Shown: one piece after another, positions 34,046 to 43,184 of the stretch
Layout: every line of letters starts with the position of its first letter
Position numbering within the stretch: position 1 is the first letter of the stretch
Assembly: GCF_009696445.1 (NCBI RefSeq)
Contig: NZ_VULZ01000010.1
Coordinates: 62,001-126,000, forward strand
Length of the DNA: 64,000 bases
Reading direction: 5' to 3'
DNA from: Porcincola intestinalis
Lineage (GTDB): Bacteria; Bacillota; Clostridia; Lachnospirales; Lachnospiraceae
Position numbers and translations under genes: made by a program
Notes under the pieces: generated by a model
The model's input: only the letters and a program-made list of their open reading frames with translations
Told to the model about the DNA's origin: nothing
Databases searched by the model: none

Positions 34046-34978
34046 ATGAAGTTCAGGAAGGTAGCTGTACTTACATTGATCGGTGCAATGGCAATGAGCA
34101 TGACAGTATTCGCGGATTCTGATCTGTCCAAGATCAGCGGAGACATCAGCTGCACCGGATCATCCGCCCTTCAGCCGCTTGTCCAGGCGGCAGCGGACAA
34201 GTTTGCCGATGTCGCGCCGGGTGTGAACATCACGGTCGATGCGGGCGGATCAGGACAGGGACTTCAGAACGTTTCAGATAGAACTTCGACTGTCGGCGAT
34301 TCTGACGTATTCGCTGAGGAGAAGCTCGATAAGGACAAGGCCGCAGAGCTGGTTGACCATCAGGTCTGCGCAATCGGCATGGCGGTTGTCGTCTCCCAGG
34401 ATGTGGCTGACGGCGGGGTCAAGAGCCTGACAACCGACCAGCTCGTCTCGATCTTTACGGGAGAGACAACCAACTGGAAGGATGTCGGGGGCCCGGATGA
34501 GGACATCACACTTGTCCTTCGCCCGGAGGGATCCGGAACCCGCGCAACCTTCGATAAGTATGCGCTTGGCGGAGCAGAGGAAGCGGGCGAGGCGATGGAG
34601 AACGACAACTCCGCAGAGCTTCAGAAAGCGCTTCAGGACACGAATGGCTCTGTCGGATACCTGGCTCTTTCCTATATTCTTCCGGACAATGCGAAGGATG
34701 CAATGAAGGGAATTGCGACGGTTGCAATCAATGATGTCGAGCCGACGCTTGAGAACATCTACAGCGGCAAGTATGACGTCTGGGCTTATGAGCATATGTA
34801 CACCAAGGGGGATGCAGACGAGGCAACCCAGGCCTTCATCGATTACATCACCGGCGACTTCTCGGATGATGTCGAGTCCCTTGGCTACTGCGTCTCCTCC
34901 AAGCTCACCAAGACGGACGGCCACACCGGGACTGCGGATGCAGCCGCAGCGACAGAAGCAGCAACCGAGGCACAGTAA
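34046..34978 (+). CDS. pstS: phosphate ABC transporter substrate-binding protein PstS
   Basis: 310 residues; ATG at 34046 after AAGGAGA. A signal peptide ends at VFADSD, without a lipobox Cys, unusual for a Gram-positive PstS. Phosphate-binding loops are visible: CTGSSALQPL, DAGGSGQGLQ, GDSDVF and RPEGSGTRATFDKY. The C-terminus carries an Ala/Thr/Glu tail (TADAAAATEAATEAQ) that has no role in the fold. It starts the pst operon; a terminator directly behind it (35045-35082) should keep the downstream genes at a lower level. Confidence 0.95.
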   Translation: MKFRKVAVLTLIGAMAMSMTVFADSDLSKISGDISCTGSSALQPLVQAAADKFADVAPGVNITVDAGGSGQGLQNVSDRTSTVGDSDVFAEEKLDKDKAAELVDHQVCAIGMAVVVSQDVADGGVKSLTTDQLVSIFTGETTNWKDVGGPDEDITLVLRPEGSGTRATFDKYALGGAEEAGEAMENDNSAELQKALQDTNGSVGYLALSYILPDNAKDAMKGIATVAINDVEPTLENIYSGKYDVWAYEHMYTKGDADEATQAFIDYITGDFSDDVESLGYCVSSKLTKTDGHTGTADAAAATEAATEAQ

Positions 34979-35044
34979 GTTTCAACACCGCCCGGATCCA
35001 GAAGACGGAAACCGGAAAAGTCAGGCAGAAACAGTCTGAGACCC

Positions 35045-35082
35045 GCCCACCCGAAGGAACATCGATTCGGGTGGGCTTTTTT
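35045..35082 (+). terminator. intra-operon terminator between pstS and pstC
   Basis: GCCCACCCGAA (35045-35055) and TTCGGGTGGGC (35066-35076) form a perfect 11-bp stem followed by six T. Position 15 bp before pstC suggests partial termination to give more PstS than membrane subunits. Confidence 0.92.
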
Positions 35083-35096
35083 GGAGAATCCAATCT

Positions 35097-35990
35097 ATGT
35101 ATAGCAGAGGAAAAGAAAAAACCTGGAAATTCTTTGTGATGCTTTGCGGGCTTCTGATGATTGCCCTTCCGATTGCGATCGGTGTGTTTCTTGCAATTAA
35201 GGGGAATGCCCTTTTTTACCACTATCATCACACGCTCTGGGAATTTCTGTTCACAACGACCTGGAAGCTGAAGGACGACCTGACCGGAGGCGGACAGGGG
35301 GGTGCAGCGATCTTTATCGTCGGCTCCCTGATTGTCTGCGGACTGGCGCTTTTGATCGCGGTGCCGTTCTCACTGGCAGTCGCCATCTTCATGACGGAGA
35401 TCGCGCCGAAGACCGGAAACCGGATTCTGCGCCCGGCGGTGGAGATCTTTGTCGGAATCCCCTCCGTTGTATATGGCTGGATCGGCATGACGGTTCTGGT
35501 TCCGGCGCTCCAGAGCCTGTTTCACCTCAAGACCGGCCGGTCGGTACTGGCGGGCGGCATTGTCCTGGCGATCATGATTTTCCCTTCCATCACAACGGTG
35601 GCGGCGGATGCGATCCGTGCGGTGCCGGTCTCCGCAAGGATGGCGGCGTACGGCCTTGGCGCGACGCGCTGGCAGGTCATCCATCAGATTGTGATGCCGG
35701 CTGCGAAAACGAGTGTGCTGACCGGTGTGATCCTCGGACTTGCCAGGGCGTTCGGCGAGGCACTTGCCGTGGCTATGGTCATTGGCAAGACACCTGCATT
35801 TCCAAAAGGAATCTTCGGACAGACAGCAACCATGACAACCGTCATTGCGTCACGGATGGCGGAGCTGATGGAGGGCAGTGAAGCCAAGGCAGGGCTCTGG
35901 ACGATCGCGTTTGTCCTGTATCTGATTTCGCTGCTGTTCATGTTCCTGATTCATCTGATTGCGGCAAAGGGGGCGAAGAAAGAATCATGA
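35097..35990 (+). CDS. pstC: phosphate ABC transporter permease PstC
   Basis: 297 residues, six membrane segments. GGAAIFIVGSLIVCGLALLIAVPFSLA, EIFVGIPSVVYGWIGM and the EAA loop GLGATRWQVIHQIVMPAAKTS followed by ARAFGEALAVAM identify PstC. Forms the membrane channel with PstA. ATG at 35097 has only a weak ribosome site (GGAGAA) and lies just behind the terminator. Its stop overlaps the pstA start by 4 bp. Confidence 0.95.
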   Translation: MYSRGKEKTWKFFVMLCGLLMIALPIAIGVFLAIKGNALFYHYHHTLWEFLFTTTWKLKDDLTGGGQGGAAIFIVGSLIVCGLALLIAVPFSLAVAIFMTEIAPKTGNRILRPAVEIFVGIPSVVYGWIGMTVLVPALQSLFHLKTGRSVLAGGIVLAIMIFPSITTVAADAIRAVPVSARMAAYGLGATRWQVIHQIVMPAAKTSVLTGVILGLARAFGEALAVAMVIGKTPAFPKGIFGQTATMTTVIASRMAELMEGSEAKAGLWTIAFVLYLISLLFMFLIHLIAAKGAKKES

Positions 35991-36907
35991 CAGAGATCAA
36001 AAACGAGCAGACAAAAGATCTGACACCCTCCAGAGGTCTGATCGGTCGCGCGAAGGCTGTTGACCGGATCTGGACCGTCGTGTTTTACCTGGTTGCACTG
36101 TTTTTCCTTCTTCTGCTGTTTGCGTTTGCAGGCTACGTTATCATCAAGGGCTTTGCCGGTGCAACGCCGGAGATGTTCCGGTTTGACAGAAATGGAATCG
36201 GAAACTATTTCTTCAATACCATTTATCTGGTCTTTCTGTCTCTTCTGATCTCGGTGCCGATCGGTGTGATGGGCGGGATCTACATGGCAGAATATGCAAA
36301 AGACAATGCTTTTACGAAATTTCTCCGAATCGCAATCGAGACGCTGTCCTCCCTACCGTCAATCGTAGTCGGCCTGTTCGGATATCTGATCTTTCTGGTT
36401 GCGACCCATTCACAGCCAAGCCTTCTGGCAGGTTCGATCTGTGTGGCCATTCTGTCCCTCCCGCTGATGACGACAACGACGGAGGATGCGCTCAGAAGCC
36501 TTCCGCCGAGCTATAAGCTCGGGTCTCTTGGCATGGGGGCGACGCTCCGGCAGACGATCCAGTCGGTTCTGATTCCGGCCTGTGTTCCGAGAATTATCAC
36601 GGGTGTCATCCTGGCCGCCGGCCGTGGTTTCGGCGAGGCAGCAGCACTTCTGTATACCTCCGGTTCCGACACCAACATCAAGTGGAATCCACATGCGTGG
36701 ATCAATCCGTCGCTGAACCCGTTTAACCCGCTCAGACGCGGCGGCACCCTCTCTCTGAAAATTTGGTCCTCCTTCACGGCGTCCGTCGGCGCGGAGGATG
36801 TTGCCAATCTGAGTGCGGCGATTCTGATGATTCTGGTGCTGTCCTTCTCCCTGCTTGCGCATTATCTGGAGGGGAGAATCCGGAAGAAGATGGGCGATAC
36901 CAAGTGA
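35987..36907 (+). CDS. pstA: phosphate ABC transporter permease PstA
   Basis: 306 residues, six membrane segments. ETLSSLPSIVVGLFGYLIF, the EAA loop SLGMGATLRQTIQSVLIPAC and RGFGEAAALLYTSG are typical of PstA. A cytoplasmic N-terminal stretch of about 30 residues precedes the first helix. Overlaps pstC by 4 bp (ATGA) and is 22 bp before pstB. Confidence 0.95.
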   Translation: MTEIKNEQTKDLTPSRGLIGRAKAVDRIWTVVFYLVALFFLLLLFAFAGYVIIKGFAGATPEMFRFDRNGIGNYFFNTIYLVFLSLLISVPIGVMGGIYMAEYAKDNAFTKFLRIAIETLSSLPSIVVGLFGYLIFLVATHSQPSLLAGSICVAILSLPLMTTTTEDALRSLPPSYKLGSLGMGATLRQTIQSVLIPACVPRIITGVILAAGRGFGEAAALLYTSGSDTNIKWNPHAWINPSLNPFNPLRRGGTLSLKIWSSFTASVGAEDVANLSAAILMILVLSFSLLAHYLEGRIRKKMGDTK

Positions 36908-36929
36908 GCCTTTGGGAGGATAAGAAGAG

Positions 36930-37691
36930 ATGAGTGAAAACAGCAAGTTTACAGCGAGGAATCTGAATCTCTACTACGGGGATTTCCACGCGCTGAAGAA
37001 TATCAATTTTGAAATCGAGGCCAACAAGATCACGGCACTGATCGGACCCTCCGGCTGCGGCAAGTCAACCTTCCTGAAGACCTTGAACCGTATGAACGAT
37101 TTCGTCGAAGGCTGCAAAATTGAAGGAGATGTCCTTCTGGACGGAAAAGACATCTATAAGACAGACATGAGCGCCATCGAGCTGAGGCAGAGAGTCGGGA
37201 TGGTCTTCCAGCAGCCCAATCCTTTTCCGAAATCCATCTATGAGAATGTCGCCTATGGACCGAGAATCCGTGGGATCAAAAAGAAGAGCGAACTGGATGA
37301 GATTGTAGAGACCTCCCTGCGCGAGGTCGGAATCTGGGATGAATTCAAGGACCGCCTGCACAAATCTGCGCTGGGACTCTCCGGCGGGCAGCAGCAGCGG
37401 CTCTGTATTGCGAGGACCGTCGCCGTTCATCCGGAGGTCGTTCTGATGGATGAGCCGACTTCGGCGCTGGATCCGATCTCCACGATGAAGATCGAGGATC
37501 TGGCTGTGGAAATGAAGAAAAAGTACACCATCGTGATTGTCACGCACAACATGCAGCAGGCAAACCGGATCTCCGACACGACGGCCTTCTTCCTGCTGGG
37601 CGAGCTGATCGAGGCCGGTGCGACAAAGGATCTCTTCCTCAATCCGAAGAACAAGAAGACGGAAGAATACATCACCGGAAGGTTCGGCTGA
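36930..37691 (+). CDS. pstB: phosphate ABC transporter ATP-binding protein PstB
   Basis: 253 residues. N-terminal [18 protein letters not shown] is the PstB hallmark; Walker [11 protein letters not shown]-loop [19 protein letters not shown], signature [13 protein letters not shown] and Walker [14 protein letters not shown] are intact. Energises phosphate uptake through PstCA. Good ribosome site (GGGAGG) upstream. Confidence 0.96.
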   Translation: MSENSKFTARNLNLYYGDFHALKNINFEIEANKITALIGPSGCGKSTFLKTLNRMNDFVEGCKIEGDVLLDGKDIYKTDMSAIELRQRVGMVFQQPNPFPKSIYENVAYGPRIRGIKKKSELDEIVETSLREVGIWDEFKDRLHKSALGLSGGQQQRLCIARTVAVHPEVVLMDEPTSALDPISTMKIEDLAVEMKKKYTIVIVTHNMQQANRISDTTAFFLLGELIEAGATKDLFLNPKNKKTEEYITGRFG

Positions 37692-37880
37692 CTGCCGGGC
37701 ACGGCAGGGAACAGGCGGCCGTATCAGACTGGAAGCGGCTTGTCAGCTGTGCCGTGGAGAATGATGGGGACTGAAGAAGCTTACGCAGGCAGAAGACCGG
37801 TTGAGCATATACCAGAGAAAGACAGACGGACTGAATGAGAGTCACCCAGGCAGTTCGTCCCGGAGAGTCAGGAGGTAAGT

Positions 37881-38576
37881 ATGGGAACACGGAAAGGATA
37901 TGACCTGGAGTTGAAGGAGATCAATGACCGGGTGGAGACGATGGGCAAGCAGGTGCTGCTCGCCATTGACCGGACGATCATCGCGCTGGAGAAGATGGAT
38001 GTCGTGGCGGCGAATGCGATCATGAAGAATGATGCACTGATCGATGCGATGGAGACAGACATCGAGGAGCGGTGTATTCAGATTGTCGTCAAGGAGCAGC
38101 CAATCGCATCGGACTGGAGACGGCTGGCGAGCTACATGCGGATGATCAGCGACCTGGAGCGGATCGCGGACAACTGCAGTGACATCGCCATCTACATCAA
38201 GAAGCTGGCGTCCCTGAAAACCGTCACGCCTCCGGCTCATCTTGGTGAGGCCTTCTCGTCCATGAGGCAGATGGTCGCCGACATGGTGGAGGCCTTCCAT
38301 AATGAAGATCTTCAGCTGGCAGAAAAGGTCGTAAAGGCAGATGATGTCATCGATGATCTGTTTGAGAAGAATGTTCAGGAAATCCGGGATGCCATCAAGG
38401 CAGACACAGATGCCATCGAGCAGTATCTGGATTATCTGTTCATCGACAAGTATGTAGAGCGGATGGCGGACCACGTGACTGCCGTCGCGTCCTGGATTTC
38501 TTTTATCACAAAGGGCGAACTGAACATCATGTTCACGGACCGCTATGCCAGGGAGAGCAAGGACGACCCACAGTGA
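37881..38576 (+). CDS. phoU: phosphate signalling regulator PhoU
   Basis: 231 residues, two homologous three-helix bundles with the metal-binding signature in each half: RMISDLERIADNCSDIA and YVERMADHVTAVA. It links Pst transporter state to the PhoR kinase. ATG at 37881 follows GGAGGT. The 189 bp between pstB and phoU contain no gene and no clear terminator, so it probably belongs to the pst transcript. Confidence 0.94.
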   Translation: MGTRKGYDLELKEINDRVETMGKQVLLAIDRTIIALEKMDVVAANAIMKNDALIDAMETDIEERCIQIVVKEQPIASDWRRLASYMRMISDLERIADNCSDIAIYIKKLASLKTVTPPAHLGEAFSSMRQMVADMVEAFHNEDLQLAEKVVKADDVIDDLFEKNVQEIRDAIKADTDAIEQYLDYLFIDKYVERMADHVTAVASWISFITKGELNIMFTDRYARESKDDPQ

Positions 38577-38708
38577 CAGCAGAAGCCACGACGGCCTTTC
38601 TTATTTTTTACAGACATTTCACGGCGGCAGGCGGTCAGAGTTCACATTCTGCATGTACACTCTTCCTGTAATCAAAAAAACAGGATAACTTGCAGGAGGG
38701 AAAACGGA

Positions 38709-40302
38709 ATGCTGAATCACAAAATCACTGGAATGATTCTGACGGGAACGCTTGCGGCATGTCTGAGCGTGTCTGCAATGGCATCGACCGCTCATTTCAA
38801 TGACTCCAGCGTGACAGGAAAGGATTCCGGCTGGGAAGACTGGACAAAAAAAGTGGCCGACTGTTGCGGCAGACTACGAGAAGGTTTCCATCTCAGTCGG
38901 CGCAGACCAGACACAGCTGAATTTCGGATGGTATTCCAAATCGAAGGATGATGCCAAGGTATTCTTCGGAGAGGATCAGGAGAAGCTCCAGGAGTTTGAC
39001 GGAGAGAGCGGAGAAGTTGACAAAACCTTCACAGGTGACACTCAGTACTATTACAATCATGTGACGGTCACGGGCTTGAAGGAATCGACGAAGTATTACT
39101 ATACGGTCCAGAAGGATGGAAAGCAGACAGATCCCGCAGAGTTTGACACCCAGTCTTTTGATACGGTCAAGATGCTCTTTGTAGGCGATCCGCAGGTTGG
39201 AACCTCAAAGGGACAGCCGACTTCCTCCTCCGAGGAGCTTGCGGAGGACAGCGGCGAGGCGAACACGGCAGCCGAGAATGATGGCTTTGCATGGAACCGG
39301 ACGCTGAACATCGCGCTGGATCAGAACAAGGACATCAACTATATCATTTCCGCAGGCGACCAGGTCAACAACACAGGGAACCCGAAGGAAGAGGAATTTG
39401 CCAGCTACCTGAACGCAGAAAAATTGTCCGGCATCGCAGAGGCGACCACAATCGGCAATCATGACTCCCTGACGAAGGATTACGGATATCACTTCTTCAA
39501 TCCGAACCAGACTGGGAAAGGACAGACGGAAGCAGGCGGCGACTACTACTACAGCTATGGACCCGGCCTTTTTATCGTGCTGAATACAAACAATTACAAT
39601 GTCGCGGAGCATGCGGAGACAATCAAGGAAGCGGTGGCCTCGAACCCGGACGCAAAGTGGAGAATCGTCACGATCCATCAGGACATCTATGGTTCAGGGC
39701 TTGACCATTCCAACACAGATGGCATGATCCTTCGTACACAGTTGACACCGCTTTTTGATGAGAATGATATCGACGTCGTTCTCCAGGGCCATGACCACAC
39801 CTACAGCAGAACCAAGATGCTGGAAGGCGATGGTCAGGAGCATGGTAAGTATGAGTTCAGACTGGATGATACAGGCAAGGACTATGATTGGGACCATGCT
39901 TACAATGTTGACACGGATGAAGCAATCAAGCTTGATACGTCGGACGCGACCGATGACGAGAAGGCTGCGAAGGAAAAGTTCGACCAGGACAACAGTTGCT
40001 ACACCATCGAGGATGTGGATGGCAATTCCGTCAACAATCCGACTGGGATCCTCTACATGACTGCAAACTCCGCATCCGGTTCCAAGTACTATGAGCTGGC
40101 GGAGACACAGCAGGATTATGTAGAAGTCCGCAGCCAGAACTGGCTTCCGTCCTACTCAGTCATCTCTTTGAGCGACAGTGCTTTCACGATCGATACGTAC
40201 CAAATCAAGGACGATGGATCGGTCGAGGCGATCGATGACACCTTCACCATCAACAAGACGGATTCTTCAGATGAAACTTCAGCTGTGACCGAGGCACAGT
40301 AA
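38709..40302 (+). pseudogene. purple-acid-phosphatase-like metallophosphoesterase, frameshifted at A7
   Basis: The start at 38709 reads a signal peptide (ITGMILTGTLAACLSVSAMA, with a possible LAAC lipobox) up to SGWEDWTKK, then leaves frame at a run of seven A (38846-38852). One A fewer restores WTKKWPTVAADYEKVSISVG and continuous reading to 40302 (about 530 residues). The N-terminal Fn3-like domain of purple acid phosphatases (VSISVGADQTQLNFGWY) is followed by metal motifs FVGDPQVG, SAGDQVNN, IGNHD, VTIHQDIYG and LQGHDHTYSRT. The C-terminus is Thr/Glu-rich (SAVTEAQ), like PstS. Likely a secreted phosphomonoesterase of the Pho set. May be a true lesion, phase variation, slippage or a sequencing error. 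Confidence 0.85.
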
Positions 40303-40434
40303 ACCTGAACACCAATCAGCTGCTCTGTGCGATAACAGCGCAGGGCAGATCAGACATACAGGGTTTGGAAGAAGCTGCTCCAGGCGTAAGAGCCCGGGGC
40401 AGCCTTTCATATACAGATATTGTGGAGCTGAGAT

Positions 40435-41673
40435 ATGGGACGATTTACGGTCAAAAAGCCAATGATCAAAGAGAAGCAGACAACTGTGACCGGAAGAAGG
40501 ATTGAGAAACTGAAAGAAAGCACGTCATGCGGAAAAAGAATCTGGGTCCGGCGGACGGTGATGGCGACCATCTTTCTTATTCTGATTCTTGCAGCCTACA
40601 GGCTGAACACGATGAAAAAGACGGAGCTTGTCACCCGCACCGGGAATACATATGAGAAGGGGGTTGTGCAGAAAGTCCTGCAGGACAACCTGCAGGCAGA
40701 CGGGACACGCAGTGGAGAACAGGTCGTGACAGTGAAAATGACAACAGGAGTGCGCAAAGGAGAGGTCATTCAAATGACCTCTGCATCTGGTTTCCTGTTT
40801 GGGACAGCCTGCACGCCCGGTCTTCATGTCATAGTCGTTCAATCCGTCTCCGGTGACTCAACGGTATCCTCCGTCTATTCCAGAGACCGAGGTGGGATGA
40901 TCCTTCTTTTTGGCCTGCTGTATCTTGCAACCCTGATCGCGGTCGGCGGTCGGCAGGGATTGAAGGCTTCCGCCGGCCTCATCATCACGTTCTTCATCAT
41001 CATTTTTATCTGGATTCCGCTCATCTATCTGCGGGTCTCGCCAATCCGCTCCGCCGTTGTGATCTGTGCCCTGACGACCATTCTGACCTTCTGGTGCATC
41101 GGCGGAATCAGCCGCAAGACGATCACTGCAACGCTCGGGACGGTCTCAGGTGTTGTGATCGCCGGAATCTTTGCGGAGATTTTCTCTCTGGTGACGGGAA
41201 TCAGCGGCTGGAATGTCTCGAACATCGAGACATTGCTGACGATCTGGGAGTCAAACCGCATTAAGGTCGGAGGCCTTCTCTTTGCAGGAATTCTGATCTC
41301 GGCGCTCGGTGCGGAGATGGATGTGGCGATGTCTATATCCAGCTCAATGCAGGAAGTGTGCAGACAGAATCCCGGGATTTCCAGATGGGAACTTTTCTGT
41401 GCGGGTATGCGTGTGGGAAGAGATATGATGGGAACGGATTCTAATACGCTGCTTCTTGCTTTTGTCGGGACGGAGGTCTCTCAGCTGGTCCTGAATTTTG
41501 CCTACGATCTTCCGGCTGCACAGGTCCTCAATTCCAACAACATCGGAATTGCTGTCATGCAGGGCCTTTCCGGCAGCTTCGGCATTGTGCTGTCCGTCCC
41601 GATTACCGTGCTGATCGCATCCTGGATTTTCCGTGGGAAGCCGTCAGAATCCACAGAACGGATTCTTCAGTGA
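40435..41673 (+). CDS. YibE/F family membrane protein
   Basis: 412 residues with one N-terminal and about seven further membrane segments. An extracytoplasmic beta-barrel-like stretch (TGNTYEKGVVQKVLQDN to VVQSVSGDSTV) precedes the membrane core with DRGGMILLFGLLYLATLIAVGG and ALGAEMDVAMSISSSMQE, which is the YibE/F signature. Function is unknown; a transport role is often assumed. The start at 40435 follows GTGGAGC. The 3' end overlaps the convergent Arc-like gene by 7 bp. A poor hairpin near 40375-40410 separates it from the phosphatase. Confidence 0.85.
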   Translation: MGRFTVKKPMIKEKQTTVTGRRIEKLKESTSCGKRIWVRRTVMATIFLILILAAYRLNTMKKTELVTRTGNTYEKGVVQKVLQDNLQADGTRSGEQVVTVKMTTGVRKGEVIQMTSASGFLFGTACTPGLHVIVVQSVSGDSTVSSVYSRDRGGMILLFGLLYLATLIAVGGRQGLKASAGLIITFFIIIFIWIPLIYLRVSPIRSAVVICALTTILTFWCIGGISRKTITATLGTVSGVVIAGIFAEIFSLVTGISGWNVSNIETLLTIWESNRIKVGGLLFAGILISALGAEMDVAMSISSSMQEVCRQNPGISRWELFCAGMRVGRDMMGTDSNTLLLAFVGTEVSQLVLNFAYDLPAAQVLNSNNIGIAVMQGLSGSFGIVLSVPITVLIASWIFRGKPSESTERILQ

Positions 41674-41861
41674 AGATCCAGCTCCGGCGGCTCGTCGAGA
41701 TGCTGCGAAACGTACTTCCCATCTTTCTTGCGCTGCCGAACGCATTCGGTCAGGAGGTATTCGATCTGGCCGTTGACAGAGCGGAAATCATCCTCTGCCC
41801 AGGCAGCGATTGCATCGTAGAGCTTTTCATTCAACCTGAGCGGAATCTGTTTCTTTGCCAA
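41667..41861 (-). CDS. Arc-like ribbon-helix-helix DNA-binding protein
   Basis: 64 residues. KKQIPLRLNEKLYDAIAAWA is the beta strand plus first helix of an Arc/MetJ-type ribbon-helix-helix domain, and FRSVNGQIEYLLTECVRQ the second helix. It lies 20 bp after the SPFH gene on the same strand, a pairing often seen in Bacillota, and may regulate that gene. GATATC-type inverted repeats at the SPFH promoter (43015-43031) are a candidate site. Confidence 0.88.
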   Translation of the reverse strand: MAKKQIPLRLNEKLYDAIAAWAEDDFRSVNGQIEYLLTECVRQRKKDGKYVSQHLDEPPELDLH

Positions 41862-41881
41862 GCGTATCCCTCCTTTTCAGC

Positions 41882-42976
41882 TTAATACAGCGAGCCGGAG
41901 TTGACGACTGGCTGCGCATCACGATTGCCGCATAGAACGACCAGCAGGTTGGAGACCATGGCAGCCTTTCGCTCGTCGTCGAGATCGACAACATTATCTT
42001 CCTTCAGCTTCTCAAGCGCCATCTGAACCATACCGACAGCACCGTCTACGATCAGTTTTCTCGCATCGACGATTGCCGATGCCTGCTGGCGCTGCAGCAT
42101 CGCGGCCGCGATCTCCGGCGCGTAGGCCAGGTAAGTAATGCGGGCATCCAGGATCTCGAGCCCGGCAACCTCAACCTTGCTCTGGATCTCGTCCCGGATC
42201 CGCTTTGCGACGACCTCTGTTGAGCCGCGCAGGGAACCGTCGTCCGCCTGACCGTCGCCTGTGGTGTCAATGTTCGGCGCGACGTCGTATGGATAGATCT
42301 TCACGACATTGCGGACGGCCGCATCGCATTGGAGCGAGAGGTATTCCTTGAAGTTGTCGACGGTGAAGACAGCCCTCGCTGTATCGACAACCCGCCACAT
42401 GACGGCGACCCCGACTTCGACCGGGTTTCCGAGCGCGTCGTTGACCTTCTGTCGGCTGTTGTTTAGGGTCATCACCTTGAGAGAAATGACATTCCCGCTG
42501 GAAGAGGGGGTGGAGGGCTCGGCGGCACCCTTCAGCAGTGCTGCTGCGACAGAATTTTTGTCGCCATCGTTCACATCCCGGCTCTGTCCAAGCTGGGTTC
42601 TCTTAGCGGGATTGAAGCTGCTGCAGAAGGGATTGACCGCATAGAAGCCAGGTCCCTTCAGTGTTCCAATGTAGTCGCCGAACAGTGTGATGACGAGCGC
42701 CTCCTGCGGCTTCAGGACACGCAGACCTGCCAGCGGAAGCCAGCAGATGCAGGCCAGGATCATGGAAATGACCTGGAGCGCCAGAGGGGCGTCGGTTGAG
42801 ATGAAAAAGACGGTCAGAAGCACCAGTCCGATCTCGAGTGCAAGGGTCAGGGTGAGAACGAGCATACCGTTCTTCCTGGCATTCAATATCTTTTCCTTTA
42901 CATTTACATCCTGAGGCTGTTTTCCGGCAGCTGTACTTGACGTTTGATTCTGATTCTGATTCAGATTGTCCATCAT
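41882..42976 (-). CDS. SPFH/Band 7 domain membrane protein
   Basis: 364 residues; ATGATG at 42976/42973 with GGAGG upstream. Two N-terminal membrane segments are followed by an SPFH domain (GLRVLKPQEALVITLFGDY, FYAVNPFCSSF, VMWRVVDTARAVFTVDNFKEYL) and a coiled helical part (AAAMLQRQQASAIVDARKLIVDGAV). Such stomatin/flotillin-like proteins form membrane scaffolds. A Ser/Pro-rich loop (GAAEPSTPSSSG) interrupts the SPFH domain. It is followed by the Arc-like gene. Confidence 0.9.
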   Translation of the reverse strand: MMDNLNQNQNQTSSTAAGKQPQDVNVKEKILNARKNGMLVLTLTLALEIGLVLLTVFFISTDAPLALQVISMILACICWLPLAGLRVLKPQEALVITLFGDYIGTLKGPGFYAVNPFCSSFNPAKRTQLGQSRDVNDGDKNSVAAALLKGAAEPSTPSSSGNVISLKVMTLNNSRQKVNDALGNPVEVGVAVMWRVVDTARAVFTVDNFKEYLSLQCDAAVRNVVKIYPYDVAPNIDTTGDGQADDGSLRGSTEVVAKRIRDEIQSKVEVAGLEILDARITYLAYAPEIAAAMLQRQQASAIVDARKLIVDGAVGMVQMALEKLKEDNVVDLDDERKAAMVSNLLVVLCGNRDAQPVVNSGSLY

Positions 42977-43014
42977 GATTGGATCCTCCCTCCAATTTGC
43001 GAAGATGTCTTACT

Positions 43015-43051
43015 GATATCTAAATGATATCAAAACTTAACGTGCTGTCAA
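43015..43051 (-). promoter_or_regulatory. promoter of the SPFH-Arc pair with overlapping inverted repeat
   Basis: On the - strand TTGACA (43046-43051) and TATCAT (43024-43029) are 16 bp apart. GATATC (43015-43020) and GATATC (43026-43031), five bases apart, form an inverted repeat over the -10 and start region, suitable for a ribbon-helix-helix dimer pair. Confidence 0.6.
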
Positions 43052-43102
43052 GAACGTCAGGCTGTTTTATGACACTTTTATTGCAGATCCGGGTACGCTA
43101 CG

Positions 43103-43123
43103 ATCTGGCAAACCAGATATAAT
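43103..43123 (+). promoter_or_regulatory. candidate -10 element with palindromic spacer upstream of the MBOAT gene
   Basis: TATAAT (43118-43123) directly follows the palindrome ATCTGG-CAAA-CCAGAT (43103-43118). No good -35 hexamer is present at the right distance, so the site may need an activator bound at the palindrome. Confidence 0.4.
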
Positions 43124-43184
43124 TGGGCGTATGGTTTTGAATACTGCACGAATCATCTGTAAGGAAAGGATTCTCTGATCACGC

